This document shows positions 31,731-41,324 of a DNA stretch of 64,000 bases, in pieces. Source of the stretch: Isochrysis galbana (taxonomy: Eukaryota > Haptophyta > Isochrysidales > Isochrysidaceae); contig CM030933.1 in NCBI GenBank assembly GCA_018136815.1, forward strand, positions 5,162,282-5,226,281. Reading direction: 5' to 3'. Position 1 is the first letter of the stretch. Each line of letters starts with the position of its first letter. The notes beneath the pieces were generated by a model. The model did not search any database. It worked only from the letters and a program-made list of their open reading frames with translations, and had not been told where the DNA came from. Made by a program: the position numbers and the translations under genes.

Positions 31731-34070
31731 ATGCTCGGCAGGCTGCCCGGCTCTGTGGTCCGCCTCGGCGGCTGCCACGTCCTGCGACGGTCCACTCTCC
31801 GGCCGCCCACTTCTCTGCAGAGGCGGCTGGTCTGCAAGCCTTCAGAGCCACCACCGCCTTCTAAAGGAACGGAGGCAGAGCGGGCCCCCAAGGGGTTTGG
31901 AGGCTTCTTCAAGCAGCGCAAGGCGGGGAATGGGGATTCATCCGCCGCCGGCCAGGCTAAGCGAGAAACCGGAAGCACGTCGAGCGCGGATCAGGGTGGC
32001 GCGAGCTCACATATGACCAGCGACAAGCCGCATGGCTCCGCCAGCACAGGGCGCAGCTCCAGCTCCAAGGGCGGGCCGGATGGTGGCAAACCTGGCGGGC
32101 AGCCACAGCTGCCTCCTGCCTGGATCGTGGCCGCCGGCGCTGCAGCTGCGTTGACCCTCTTCAACGCTATGCCTGATGGTATAAATGGCACGCGAGAGAT
32201 TACTCAGAGTGACTTCCTGCGCGATGTCTTGGAGTCGGGAGAGGTGCGCCATATTGTCATTGTGAACAAGAACAAAGCGCGCGTCTACATGCGCTCGCCT
32301 TCTCTTGCCGAGCAATCCCAGCCTCAGTACGAGATCTCCCTCGGCAATGTTGGCGCGTTCGAAAAGAAGCTCGAGCGTGCTCAGGCAGAGCTGGGCGTTG
32401 CGCCTCGTGACTACATCAACGTTACGTATGAGTCACAAGTCTCGCTCTTCAATGAGCTGTTGAAAGTTGGGCCGACGCTTCTCCTGCTTGGTTTCTGGGC
32501 AGCATTCATGATGCGTGGGGGCATGAGTGGCATGATGGGGGGTGGAGGTGGAGGTGGCGGCGGGCGGAACATTTTCCAGGTCGGCAAGTCAAAGCCCACA
32601 ATCATCACCAAGGAGAAGTCGACCGGAGTTACTTTCAAGGACGTTGCTGGCCTTGCTGAGGCCAAGGTTGAAGTGATGGAGTTGGTAGACTTTTTGAAGC
32701 GACCAGAAAAGTACCGCGACCTTGGTGCCAAGATACCCAAAGGCGCGCTTCTTGTCGGTCCACCGGGCACCGGCAAGACCCTGCTCGCCAAGGCGACTGC
32801 TGGCGAGGCAAACGTGCCCTTCCTTTCTGTGTCTGGTTCGGATTTCATCGAGATGTTTGTGGGCGTCGGTCCTGCTCGTGTGCGCGACCTCTTTTCACAG
32901 GCTAAGGCGATGCAACCGTGTATCGTTTTCATCGATGAGATCGATGCTGTTGGCAAGGCACGCGGGCGCGGCGGCAGTTTTGGCGGCAATGACGAGCGTG
33001 AGAACACGCTCAACCAGTTGCTCGTGGAGATGGACGGCTTCACCTCCACCGGACAAATCGTGGTCCTCGCAGGCACGAACCGGCCAGACACGCTCGACTC
33101 GGCGCTGCTGCGTCCTGGCCGCTTCGACAGGCAAATAAATATTGATCCGCCTGATGTAAAGGGGCGCACGGAGATCTTCATGGTGCACTTGCCCAAGGTG
33201 CGCACCAAGGACGACCCAGAAGTGCTCGCGAGCAAACTTGCCGCACTGACACCTGGCTTTTCGGGCGCGGACATCGCCAACGTAGTCAATGAGGCGGCAC
33301 TCATTGCGGCGCGGAATGAGAAGGACTACGTCTTCATGGACGACTTCCACGCCGCGATGGACAGGATCATCGGTGGGCTCGAGAAGAAGACAAAGGTGAT
33401 GACTGTCGAGAACAAGACGCGCGTAGCCCATCATGAGGCTGGGCATGCTGTGACGGGCTGGTTCCTTGAGCATGCTGCGCCGCTGCTGAAAGTGTCCATC
33501 GTTCCTCGCGGCGTGGCTGCACTAGGATACGCGCAGTATGTACCGAAAGAAAAGAAGCTCCACACGAAGGCGCAAATGTTAGACACGATGTGCATGATGC
33601 TGGGAGGGCGAGTCGCAGAGCAGCTCTTCTTCAAGGAAGTATCAACCGGCGCGCAAGACGACTTGAGCAAGGTAACACGACTGGCCTATTCGCTTGTCAC
33701 AAGTTATGGCATGAACGACAAGATTGGCAATCGATCGTATCCGCCACCGGCCGACGGGCAGATGGCAGCCCAGCGGCCATACTCCGAACATACTGCCGAG
33801 GTGGTTGACGAGGAAGCGCGCAGAATCGCAAATGACGCGCTTGAAAGGACAATCAAGTTGCTCACGGAGAAAAAGGACCTTGTCAAGGCTGTTGCGGAGC
33901 GCCTCATGGAGAAAGAGGTTATCCAACGAGAGGACGTCATCGAGCTGTTGGGCGAGAGACCTTGGAAGGATCCCGCGGAACACGCGCTATCGGAGGCGAT
34001 GACAACAGGGGATGGGGCCACGGCTGCAACATCAGCACCCTTCCCTGCGCATCATGAGCCAAGGCGGTAA
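31731..34070 (+). CDS. AFG3L2: Mitochondrial m-AAA metalloprotease, AFG3/paraplegin type
   Basis: Single exon, 779 residues from ATG 31731 (MLGRLPGSVVRLGG). The Arg-rich N terminus (HVLRRSTLRPPTSLQRRL) is a likely mitochondrial presequence. Then come TM1 (WIVAAGAAAALTLF, about 130-145), an intermembrane-space FtsH-ext domain, TM2 (VGPTLLLLGFWAAFMM, about 245-262), and the AAA domain with Walker A GPPGTGKT (about 343-350), Walker B CIVFIDEID (about 397-405) and the arginine-finger block RPGRFDR. The protease domain follows with HEAGH (about 568-572) and the third zinc ligand in GAQDDLSKVT. In other eukaryotes this inner-membrane enzyme degrades unassembled respiratory subunits and matures mitoribosomal proteins. 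A plastid FtsH is less likely: two membrane spans with a large FtsH-ext domain and the sequence GVTFKDVAGLAEAKVEVMEL are AFG3-like. Confidence 0.96.
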   Translation: MLGRLPGSVVRLGGCHVLRRSTLRPPTSLQRRLVCKPSEPPPPSKGTEAERAPKGFGGFFKQRKAGNGDSSAAGQAKRETGSTSSADQGGASSHMTSDKPHGSASTGRSSSSKGGPDGGKPGGQPQLPPAWIVAAGAAAALTLFNAMPDGINGTREITQSDFLRDVLESGEVRHIVIVNKNKARVYMRSPSLAEQSQPQYEISLGNVGAFEKKLERAQAELGVAPRDYINVTYESQVSLFNELLKVGPTLLLLGFWAAFMMRGGMSGMMGGGGGGGGGRNIFQVGKSKPTIITKEKSTGVTFKDVAGLAEAKVEVMELVDFLKRPEKYRDLGAKIPKGALLVGPPGTGKTLLAKATAGEANVPFLSVSGSDFIEMFVGVGPARVRDLFSQAKAMQPCIVFIDEIDAVGKARGRGGSFGGNDERENTLNQLLVEMDGFTSTGQIVVLAGTNRPDTLDSALLRPGRFDRQINIDPPDVKGRTEIFMVHLPKVRTKDDPEVLASKLAALTPGFSGADIANVVNEAALIAARNEKDYVFMDDFHAAMDRIIGGLEKKTKVMTVENKTRVAHHEAGHAVTGWFLEHAAPLLKVSIVPRGVAALGYAQYVPKEKKLHTKAQMLDTMCMMLGGRVAEQLFFKEVSTGAQDDLSKVTRLAYSLVTSYGMNDKIGNRSYPPPADGQMAAQRPYSEHTAEVVDEEARRIANDALERTIKLLTEKKDLVKAVAERLMEKEVIQREDVIELLGERPWKDPAEHALSEAMTTGDGATAATSAPFPAHHEPRR

Positions 34071-34839
34071 TTTTCACACGTGGCACTACGCCGTCCCACT
34101 CTCATGCCACGCTCATCTTGACTTGTGTGCATGCATCAGCGACGTGCTATGAGATGCAAAGCATGTTGCAGGCCGTACGTTACATGGTTTGCACTCGCGT
34201 CCTAGTCCATATTGCAGTGCAATGCACTTTGAATCGTGTGCGACTGTGGACAACGTATATGTGGCTGCACGTTGCGCGTTTCTGCATGCCTACCTCACTT
34301 CCCTTCCCCGTCGTATCCGCTACTGCCTTGGTCTTTCGTGCGTGTCACGTGCCATTCTATGATGTAGAAGATATAGGCGGAAGAGGCAAGTGGTGGGGCA
34401 GTCGGCGTCGGAGACCCGATGACTCGCGATGTGGCGCAACACGCATTACATGCATGCGTACTAAGTAGTAATAGTACGCCAGGCCGCGGAGTGGTATCAC
34501 TCTGCATGCGCAGCGGCTCATAGCTTCACCTCGCGGCCTTTGGCCTTTAGGGTGGCTGTGGGACATTGGGCCCCACGCATCGTGCCTAGGGGCGGGCAGC
34601 TTCTCCCGCACTTCAGGCAATCGTACGTGCTGCCGCGCGAGTCCTCGCCTAGCTAGGAGCCAAGCGGATATGGGCATGCCAACATACCGACCCTTCTCCC
34701 CCGCCCCGCCCCGGCGGAGCGCAGCAGCGATCAAAAATTTTCGGGCTAGGGGTTTGCTTGCGGTCTGCCATGTGGGGACCGCCAGGTGCGCCACGTGCCA
34801 CGTGGGTCCCGCCATGGGCCCGCATGGCCCATGACCCAC
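34071..34839. other. Intergenic, no gene seen
   Basis: AT-rich 3' flank to about 34330, then mixed sequence with several CGTGCCACGTGG-type palindromic patches near 34780-34815. Nothing recognised. Confidence 0.4.
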
Positions 34840-35045
34840 GTGGCAGCTGGGCGGGCGTCCAGCATGACTACTGTGGGTTGTGCGGCCGGGGCCACGGTCC
34901 CTGTGGCACGACCGTAGTCTCATGCACCTGCTCGGGCCCCGACGGTGGACGCGGTCGATTCGACAGCGACTGCTGCCTTGGCGGTCTGGGTGGCCCGCGA
35001 CCTGCCCTCGGCAGGGGGGCCGAATGAGAGAGGAGAGAGGCGCGT
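34840..35045 (-). mobile_element. Fragment of the non-LTR-like family, minus orientation
   Basis: On the - strand it encodes QQSLSNRPRPPSGPEQVHET and then VVPQGPWPRPHNPQ, matching the ORF1-like start at 20986 onward (QSLAKRPRPPAEAEQVRAT, APHGPWPRPRHPQ). Only about 70 codons remain. The hairpin leader seen in other copies is not clear here. Confidence 0.7.
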
Positions 35046-35824
35046 CGGTGCACTCTATCTATGAAGTCAATCAACAAAATGTAATGAAAAGATTAGGATG
35101 AGGGGAACACTACGAAATTATTTTTTGTTTTCTTTAACTCGGCCATCCAACATCGGCAAACACAAACAGCCTTGGCACTAAAGTATTGTGATTGTTTGGA
35201 GGGCCACCCCTCCCAAGAGCACACCACGTGTGATTTATACATGTGGTGTGCACACATGGACAAACACGAACACCGACGACAACAGCAACCACCTTGTGAA
35301 TTCAGATGCATCTACGAGTACGATCGTTGCATCAAGTGAAGAGCTGTTCTCAACAGTGGCGCTCACGTGCACGCGAGATTCAAGGTAAGGTGCCAGCGTC
35401 CATCTAGCATGGCACCTCACGACGAGCATCGCAATGCAAAAATTCCTATTTGCGGCGCCAAGTCTGTTTGATCGTGAGGTGCGCGCGTAATGTCCAAGGA
35501 TCGAAATCCGCAAGAGGGCACACTGGTGGAGAGAAGGTGTACACACTGAGGCCAGCTGAGATGCAGTACGCGCCGTTCCTCCATCCCTACTATGGTCAAG
35601 CATCACTTTGACGGATGACACGCAACTTCGTATGGCCATATCATCCCATATTCGGCACACAGTCACAGAGGTCAAGGTGGCAGCTGATAGACTCGGCCGA
35701 ACGCGAAGGTCATTGGTCGAGCCGGACGGACCTTCAACTTGGAAGTGAAGAAGTGCATGGTTGGCACTTACTCCACATAACTTTGATCCTCATAGTCGAA
35801 TCACAACAAGGATATATTCAACCC
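35046..35824. other. 3' flank of the CHCHD2-like gene
   Basis: Open frames of up to 146 codons on the - strand have no recognisable domain. No supported feature. Confidence 0.4.
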
Positions 35825-36459
35825 CTAATGCTGGACCTGAGCATTGCACTGCTTGAACATGTCGAAGAAGGCGGTGCACTGCTCAAAATTTTCCTGGGTG
35901 TTCGACATGCATTGAAGGAACTGCTTGCTCTCAAAATCGCAAGCTGGACCAGCAGACGAAGCCACGGCAGGAGCGCTTTGAGGGGCAGTCTGCTGAGGAG
36001 CCTCGCCTCCCCGGCCCCCGAAAAGCGAGTTGCCGATCATTGAGCCGGCCATCGAGCCAGCCGCGGAGGACGCAAATGTACCCATCAAGCCTGGGCCCGC
36101 CGCCTGGGGCTGAGCAGGTGGCATCGCCGGCTGATGCTGCGCAGGCGGCATCGGTGGAGCTGGCTTCTGCACCTGTGGGGTCGATCCAACTGCGAACAGA
36201 AAGAGGGTATGGCGATCAGGAGACTCGTGTGAAAGCCAAGGCGATAACATCACCAGACAAAAGCACAACACCAATGCAGGCCAGTGGGGGACGCTCCAGG
36301 CGACTTACAGCTGCGAGTCTGCGCGGCCGGGCGGGCAGGAGCAGCGGGAGCAGGGGAAGAGCGCTTGTTCTTGGCGAAACCCTACGGGGCGAGAGGGCGG
36401 TAAGCGGTGTTGGTGAGGCGTGAGTGTAGCCCTGCGGGAGGAAGACGCCCACGTACCAT
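35825..36459 (-). CDS. CHCHD2: CHCHD2/CHCHD10/Mix17-like twin CX9C protein, three exons
   Basis: Exons: 36459-36457 (start codon only), 36381-36309 and 36189-35825. The introns (75 and 119 bases) begin GTACGT and GTAAGT and end GTAG and GCAG. The 146-residue product starts MGFAKNKRSSPAPAAPARPA, has the Ala/Gly-rich central helix typical of the family (GTFASSAAGSMAGSMIGNSL), and ends with the CHCH fold: CDFESKQFLQC and CTAFFDMFKQC, both exact CX9C. Family members are imported into the mitochondrial intermembrane space by Mia40 and influence cristae and respiratory chain function. Length fits CHCHD2 (about 150). An upstream alternative first exon cannot be excluded. It is divergent from UQCR10, with 614 bases between start codons. 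Confidence 0.9.
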
Positions 36460-37073
36460 GAGCGTGTGTGGGTGGAAGGGGAAAGTGGTCAGAGAGAGCG
36501 GGAGGGCGAGGCGTTCTCGGCGATCGAGCAATCGAGTGCAAGCTAGAAGCGAGAGAGTGCCAGAGGACAGATGAAAACGGGCGCGACGAAAGGAAAGAAC
36601 GGGGGGGGGGGGAAGTAAGATCGAGAACTGAGGGAGAGAGAGAGAGTGGGGGGGGGGGGGGGGGGGGGCGAGAGAGAGAGAAGAGGCGAGAGTTGATGGA
36701 TGGCGCCCCCGAGACGTGTCTAGAGAGAAGAGGGGGGGGGAGGGGGGGAGGGGGGGAGGAAGGGGGGGGGGGGGGGGAAGGGCCCGCGGGCACAGAGAAT
36801 ATACGAATACCGGGAGGGGGGAGGAGCCTCCACCACCGAGCATCATACCACTGGGGGGGAGGCACCCCCCCCCCCCCCCCCCCCCCCTTCCCCCCCACTC
36901 TCCCACAACAGAACGGGTTTCGCTGCCCCCCCCGCCCCCCCCCCCGGCCCCTCCCCCGCCCCTCCTCCCCCGCCCCCCCGCGCCCCCCCGCGCCCCCCCG
37001 CGCCCCCCCCCCCCCCCCCCAGCCCCTGCGTCTCTTCGCCCCACCCCCCCGCGCCCCGCCCCCGACTCCCCTC
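36460..37073. promoter_or_regulatory. Bidirectional promoter region with G runs then C runs
   Basis: This is the gap between the start codons of CHCHD2 (-) and UQCR10 (+). On the + strand the left half is purine/G-rich, with G runs at 36601-36612, 36647-36668 and repeatedly at 36731-36779. The right half switches to C runs at 36867-36888, 36928-36943 and 37004-37020. Both genes therefore have pyrimidine-rich leaders. The runs could form quadruplexes, and their lengths may be sequencing estimates. Long Pro- or Gly-rich open frames across it are compositional. Confidence 0.7.
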
Positions 37074-37486
37074 ATGCCTCCCACACCTGCCTGGCTCGCC
37101 GGCCGGCTCGCGCCGGAGCCCGCCGCGTCACGCTTCATCTACAACACCTTCTTCAAGTACTCTCCCACCTACATGACTACCGTGCTCATCACTGCCACCT
37201 TTGCTGGTCTTGGCTTTGACACTGCGATGAACGCTTTGTGGGACTTCAACAACAAGGGGGTGAGTCTCGCCTGCGCCCGAGGCTAGAAGCCAGGGAAGGT
37301 ATGGAACGAGGGGAGACTAAAAGAGTGTGAGTGAGAAGAGCCGCATCGACACACAGGCCTGGCGTTAGTTTCGTGGCACGCGAAAGGCAGCAACGCTCTT
37401 CATGTTGATACATGTTGTCTGTGCCTCATCACCCGCTGCAGAAGCAATGGAAGGACATCAAGCACAAGTACGCCGATTTGGAGTGA
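37074..37486 (+). CDS. UQCR10: Cytochrome bc1 complex subunit 9 (UQCR10/QCR9)
   Basis: Exon 1 37074-37259 and exon 2 37442-37486, with a 182-base GT-AG intron (GTGAGT ... GCTGCAG). The joint gives DFNNKG|KQWKDIKHKYADLE. The 76-residue protein has FIYNTFFKYSPTYMTTVLIT followed by ATFAGLGFDTAMNALWDFNN: a single membrane helix preceded by the YxxFF(K/R) motif and followed by NxGKxWKDIK, the signature of QCR9. It is a small inner-membrane subunit of mitochondrial complex III near the Rieske protein. The N-terminal extension is short and Pro/Ala-rich. Confidence 0.93.
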
Positions 37487-38848
37487 GTCTGGAGCCGACT
37501 TTTAGGGAGGATCAGTAATAGATGGGCGACAACGTGTAAGGAGCCGTTGCGAGCGCTCTAACTACCATCTCGATGTGTGTGCTGTGAGGAGGCCATGACG
37601 ATTGACATCCATTTTGAGAAAGGGGCGTGGTTCAAGCGTATTGTTGAGGCAATCCTGCACGGACGCAACATTCTCTGATGTCGGCAATGCACAGGCAAAT
37701 CCCATACGTCCTTGTAGAGGACATTTCGCCCCCCGGAATGCTATGTTTATCGGTCCGCAACGCACGCCACACATGGGGCGATGCGAGAAGTGTGAAGCTG
37801 CTAGTTTCGTCGGACGGAGGCGAAGCATTGCCCGTGTGAAAGTCGGGTCTTCACGCCAACGTGTGCCTACGGGAGGCGCCCATTGGCATTGAAGTGGGCA
37901 TGGTTGCTCGTGGACCTCGTTGCGCCTTCTCCTTCTCCTAAGTTGTCATACATGTATATGCGCCTTTTGCCGTTGCCGAATCTGGTTGGTATTTTAGTCC
38001 CCACCCCCACCCCTCAACCCTCCACTCAGCTAGCCACGACATTATGGGCGCACGGCTCCAGGCACCTCCATCCCCATTCTGCTGCCTCCGAGTATAATAC
38101 AAAATATCGGGCGCTCACCCTAACAGAGACCTTACTTTGCTATTTGCTATTGCTATTCGAGTTGCGTAGGTGGGCGGGCGGTAGATCGCATCGTGCATCG
38201 TCCGATTCCTCGGATGCGTCAGACTCGTGGTGGTCTGCGTTGGTGGTCGCCCAGCCGCTGTACGCCGCGCGGCGGACCTGTGATCCCTGTGGTGATTGTG
38301 AGCATTGTTCGCTGTTGTCTGTGCTGCACGTGCGCTACGTGGTAGGGCGGTCAAACATGATTTTTTTCTTTATGGCTAGGCGGGAAGTGAGGGAGAGGAA
38401 GGGATATGGTCGTGGCTACAGTAGTTATCCCCATAGCCACGAGTGAGGCAAGAATATTAAAAGGTTCCCCCCCCCCCCATGGCATTCCATGGAAGGAAAC
38501 GGGGGGAGGGGGAGGGGAGCAAGGGCCGTGCGGTGTGCGGTAGGATAGGGAGGGTACTTAGGAGTAGCACAAGCACTCTGCCTCATGCCGTGCAAGTGCA
38601 AGTAGCGGTTATTATTTGAAATTTTTGGGGATACCCACATTTCCCGCTTTCCTCAATTCATCCCACTCCTCCAACATGAACAGGTAAAGGATGACCCTGT
38701 CTTGACCCGGTTGTGCGTTGAAAACGAGAACGAGAGTGAGAGAGCGGGTCGATACTGATCTGAACCTCACACCACAGGGTCAAATAGGATGCCTACAATC
38801 AAATATTCCTCAGCCCTAGACGTTCAGGTCACAGTTGCAGCAGGCTAT
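37487..38848. other. Intergenic, no supported gene
   Basis: Open frames up to 187 codons exist but lack any domain and overlap on both strands. The 37600-37890 stretch has overlapping + and - frames of about 90 codons with no recognisable content. Confidence 0.4.
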
Positions 38849-39862
38849 CTATTTGCTCGACTCATGTACGTCTTGTTTTAATCGTTGATGCAAGGCACTT
38901 AGCTTCGCTTGCGACTCCCGCATTAGTCGCTCGTTTTCCTTTTGCTCCGACCTTGCTTTCTTCAACTTCTTCTCTAGGTCGCTCACCTGCGAGCGTAGCT
39001 TGGCCAGCTGGGGTTCGCCTTGAGCGAGTATCGCAGTTAGATGCGCATTGCGAATCATGCGATTGTCCAGCTCTGCTTCGAGTCGGACGCGATGATCATG
39101 TTGTTCAGCGGACTTGTATTCAAGCATGTTGACTAATCCTAAGCTAAAGTTGACGTGCTTCGCTCTCAGCATCGAGAAGCCGTTATCCAACACAGCGGCG
39201 TAGCGACCAGCATTGGGGAGTGAGACTCGGCCGCTGTGCTTGTTGGACCGAATATCCAGGAGCACGCCTCGGCCACAACCACTATCTATAGTTCTTCCAT
39301 CATCTTCCAACTCTCCGATAAAGCGGACGCAAAAGCTTACGTCGTGAGCTGCACAGGTGAACTCATACTGCAGCACCGCCGGTGCAGTGGCCTCGATCAT
39401 TACTGCATGCATGGCTCCAGCCCTAAGGTGCAGGCTGCCAGACTCACTCCACAAGGAGGATGGAGTCGCCGGCGCCGCATCTGCTGGCTTCAAGCGTACA
39501 ATGCCTAGCCTGACAGTACCTTTGCTGTGCGCACGGAGAGCCTCGACGACGGCCTCACAGGTGAAGTACACATGGCCGTCGACGGAGCGTACCACATCGC
39601 CTGGGCGAAGTTGCTTGCACTTGGCGGCCGCGCTCTCCTTGCGGATGCTACGCACAGTGGCAACGCCCTGCTCAGCCGTAAGGTCCAGCCCGAGGCTGCT
39701 GTTGCTCTTGAAGAGCTCGACCTCCCAGCTACCCTCAGCGGCATCAACAAGGTGGTGGAGTCTGTACGACCCTGCCCAACCGAGCTCGAGAGCACGCATC
39801 ACCTCACCATCGTGCAGCAGCCGCTCGAGCGAGTGAGCATTGTACGGGATCTGCTCGCCCAT
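38849..39862 (-). CDS. PDZ-GOLD-coiled-coil protein, 337 residues
   Basis: Single exon from ATG 39862. After a short helical start, residues about 46-123 form a PDZ domain: the carboxylate-binding loop is SLGLDL (56-61), followed by VATVRSIRKESAAAKCKQLR and PGDVVRSVDG. Residues about 145-245 resemble the C-terminal GOLD/SEC14-type beta domain, with VMIEATAPAVLQYEFTCAAH, DVSFCVRF and then the NAGRYAAVLDNGFSMLRAKH strand pair that closes GOLD folds. Residues about 255-332 are a charged coiled coil (LRSQVSDLEKKLKKARSEQK). GOLD domains typically bind lipids or cargo in Golgi and membrane traffic and PDZ domains bind C-terminal peptides, so an adaptor at an endomembrane is a reasonable inference. 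No signal peptide or membrane span is present. Confidence 0.8.
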   Translation of the reverse strand: MGEQIPYNAHSLERLLHDGEVMRALELGWAGSYRLHHLVDAAEGSWEVELFKSNSSLGLDLTAEQGVATVRSIRKESAAAKCKQLRPGDVVRSVDGHVYFTCEAVVEALRAHSKGTVRLGIVRLKPADAAPATPSSLWSESGSLHLRAGAMHAVMIEATAPAVLQYEFTCAAHDVSFCVRFIGELEDDGRTIDSGCGRGVLLDIRSNKHSGRVSLPNAGRYAAVLDNGFSMLRAKHVNFSLGLVNMLEYKSAEQHDHRVRLEAELDNRMIRNAHLTAILAQGEPQLAKLRSQVSDLEKKLKKARSEQKENERLMRESQAKLSALHQRLKQDVHESSK

Positions 39863-40365
39863 TGGCCCGCGCGAGAGAGCGAGCCCCGCCCGCGCCTTCT
39901 CCTTCCATTCACAGGTTTACTAAATAAAGTACTCTACTCTACTCTAGTCACCAAAGCTCTGCTACTCTGCTAGCTGCTAGACCATACACTAAGGGAGAAC
40001 CATCAAGAAAACAAGGATTTTTGCCTTCTACATTTTCTACATGAGCCGACTGCCACACCTTCACAGATGATTTCTTAAGTTGGGTTTCTTAGAAGCCGTG
40101 GGGTCTTTACTATGTTTTCTTAATGTTAATGTAATAATTTATCTTCCATCTTCTCGGGCTCCAAAAGCCAAAAGCCAGTTCTAGTCTTCTCTAGGCTCCA
40201 GCCCGCGTTCATCGAACTCGTTGCCGACCAGCGACTCGGAGTCCGAGGGGACATCTGAGTCTACGGTCTACGGACTCACGCCGCAAACCTCGCCGTGCCA
40301 AGGGTGGCCACTATGCTACCTCAGGCAAAGGTTATCATACTAAGGAGGGACGGCCGTCTATGATG
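39863..40365. other. Upstream region of the PDZ-GOLD gene
   Basis: AT-rich from 39910 to 40150. No other feature seen. Confidence 0.4.
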
Positions 40366-40367
40366 GC

Positions 40368-40878
40368 CCCCGAAGGTTTACATTCCAATTCTCGCCGATC
40401 TCTCCGCCCCCACGCCTCTAAGTCCAAGTCAGGCCAACGGGACTCGAATTCATCGTTCATTCGCTCTTCGCTCTTCGCTCATTCGGTCTCGTTAACCCTA
40501 GTAGGTGCCTAGTCCGCGAGGCGGACGGTCGGGACGTTTTTAGTACATATGGCTATATTGGGAGCCCCTAAGTAAGGGCACTAGGAGGGCCCTAGGGGAC
40601 CTCCTGATGTGAAATGGGACCCCTCCCAGGCCTGGGTAGATCTCCCAATCATAAATTCGTCAATGGTGCTTGGTTTTACAAGCGCGGGAGAACGTTGCCA
40701 CGACAGGTTGGCGCGAGCCGGCAAGGCGGTTCCCGTGGCCCGCAGAAGAAGGCCGTCCGTGTGTCCCCCCAAAAGGGAATGTGTGGCTATGCTCAGTGTG
40801 CTGTGGCGAAACCAAAGCGGCCCCAGTTCAAATGTTTGGCGGAGAGATCGGCGAGAGTTAGAATGTAAACCTTCGGGG
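40368..40878. repeat. Element with 41-bp inverted ends
   Basis: The ends 40368-40408 and 40838-40878 are inverted complements with two mismatches in 41 (outer end CCCCGAAGGTTTACATTC). The 429-base interior has no clear gene. One + frame reads GRTLPRQVGASRQGG, KGMCGYAQCAVAKPKRPQF and KCL, a possible remnant of a Cys-containing transposon protein. I see no convincing target duplication. Confidence 0.65.
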
Positions 40879-40897
40879 ATCGGGGAAGGCGAGAAGC

Positions 40898-41175
40898 GTT
40901 CAATCACCATCACCCACAGCATAGAAAAGCGTTCAATCACCATCAGTCTACACGCGGAAGGCGTTCAATCACCATCACTCCGACCGCATAGAAAAGCGTT
41001 CAATCACCATCAGCCTACACGCGGAAGGCGTCCAATCGCCATCACTCCGACCGCATGGAAAAGCGTTCAATCACCATCAGCCTACGCGCGGAAGGCGTCC
41101 AATCGCCATCTCTCCGACCGCATGGAAAAGCGTTCAATCACCATCAGCCTACACGCGGAAAAGCGTTCAATCGCG
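40898..41175. repeat. Minisatellite with two alternating spacers
   Basis: The 17-base motif GCGTTCAATCACCATCA (variant GCGTCCAATCGCCATCA) occurs about eight times. It is separated alternately by about 15 bases (GCCTACACGCGGAAG) and about 18 bases (CTCCGACCGCATGGAAAA), so the higher-order unit is about 67 bases. Because 67 is not a multiple of three, the array is unlikely to be coding. Confidence 0.9.
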
Positions 41176-41324
41176 GAGAGATCGTGTGGATCATGAGTGA
41201 GGGTAGCTATCCAAGCCACTCGTTTGGCAAATGGGTATGCTGCATCCCCGCTCGAGTTGGTGCGTGACATTCCCTTGATCCTTTTATAAAAAAATATATA
41301 CTGTTTTTGTTTATAGAAGAGTTG

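Noticed and set aside
34357..34923. 188-codon minus-strand frame
   Set aside because: Only its first part matches the mobile family, in another frame; the rest has no recognisable content.
36305..37286. Long Gly/Pro/Arg-rich open frames on both strands of the CHCHD2-UQCR10 spacer
   Set aside because: They follow homopolymer runs of G and C and change frame with run length; no domain or codon signal.
40898..41175. CRISPR-like array of short repeats and spacers
   Set aside because: The spacers are only two sequences used alternately and are themselves conserved, there are no cas genes, and the host is a eukaryote. It is a minisatellite.
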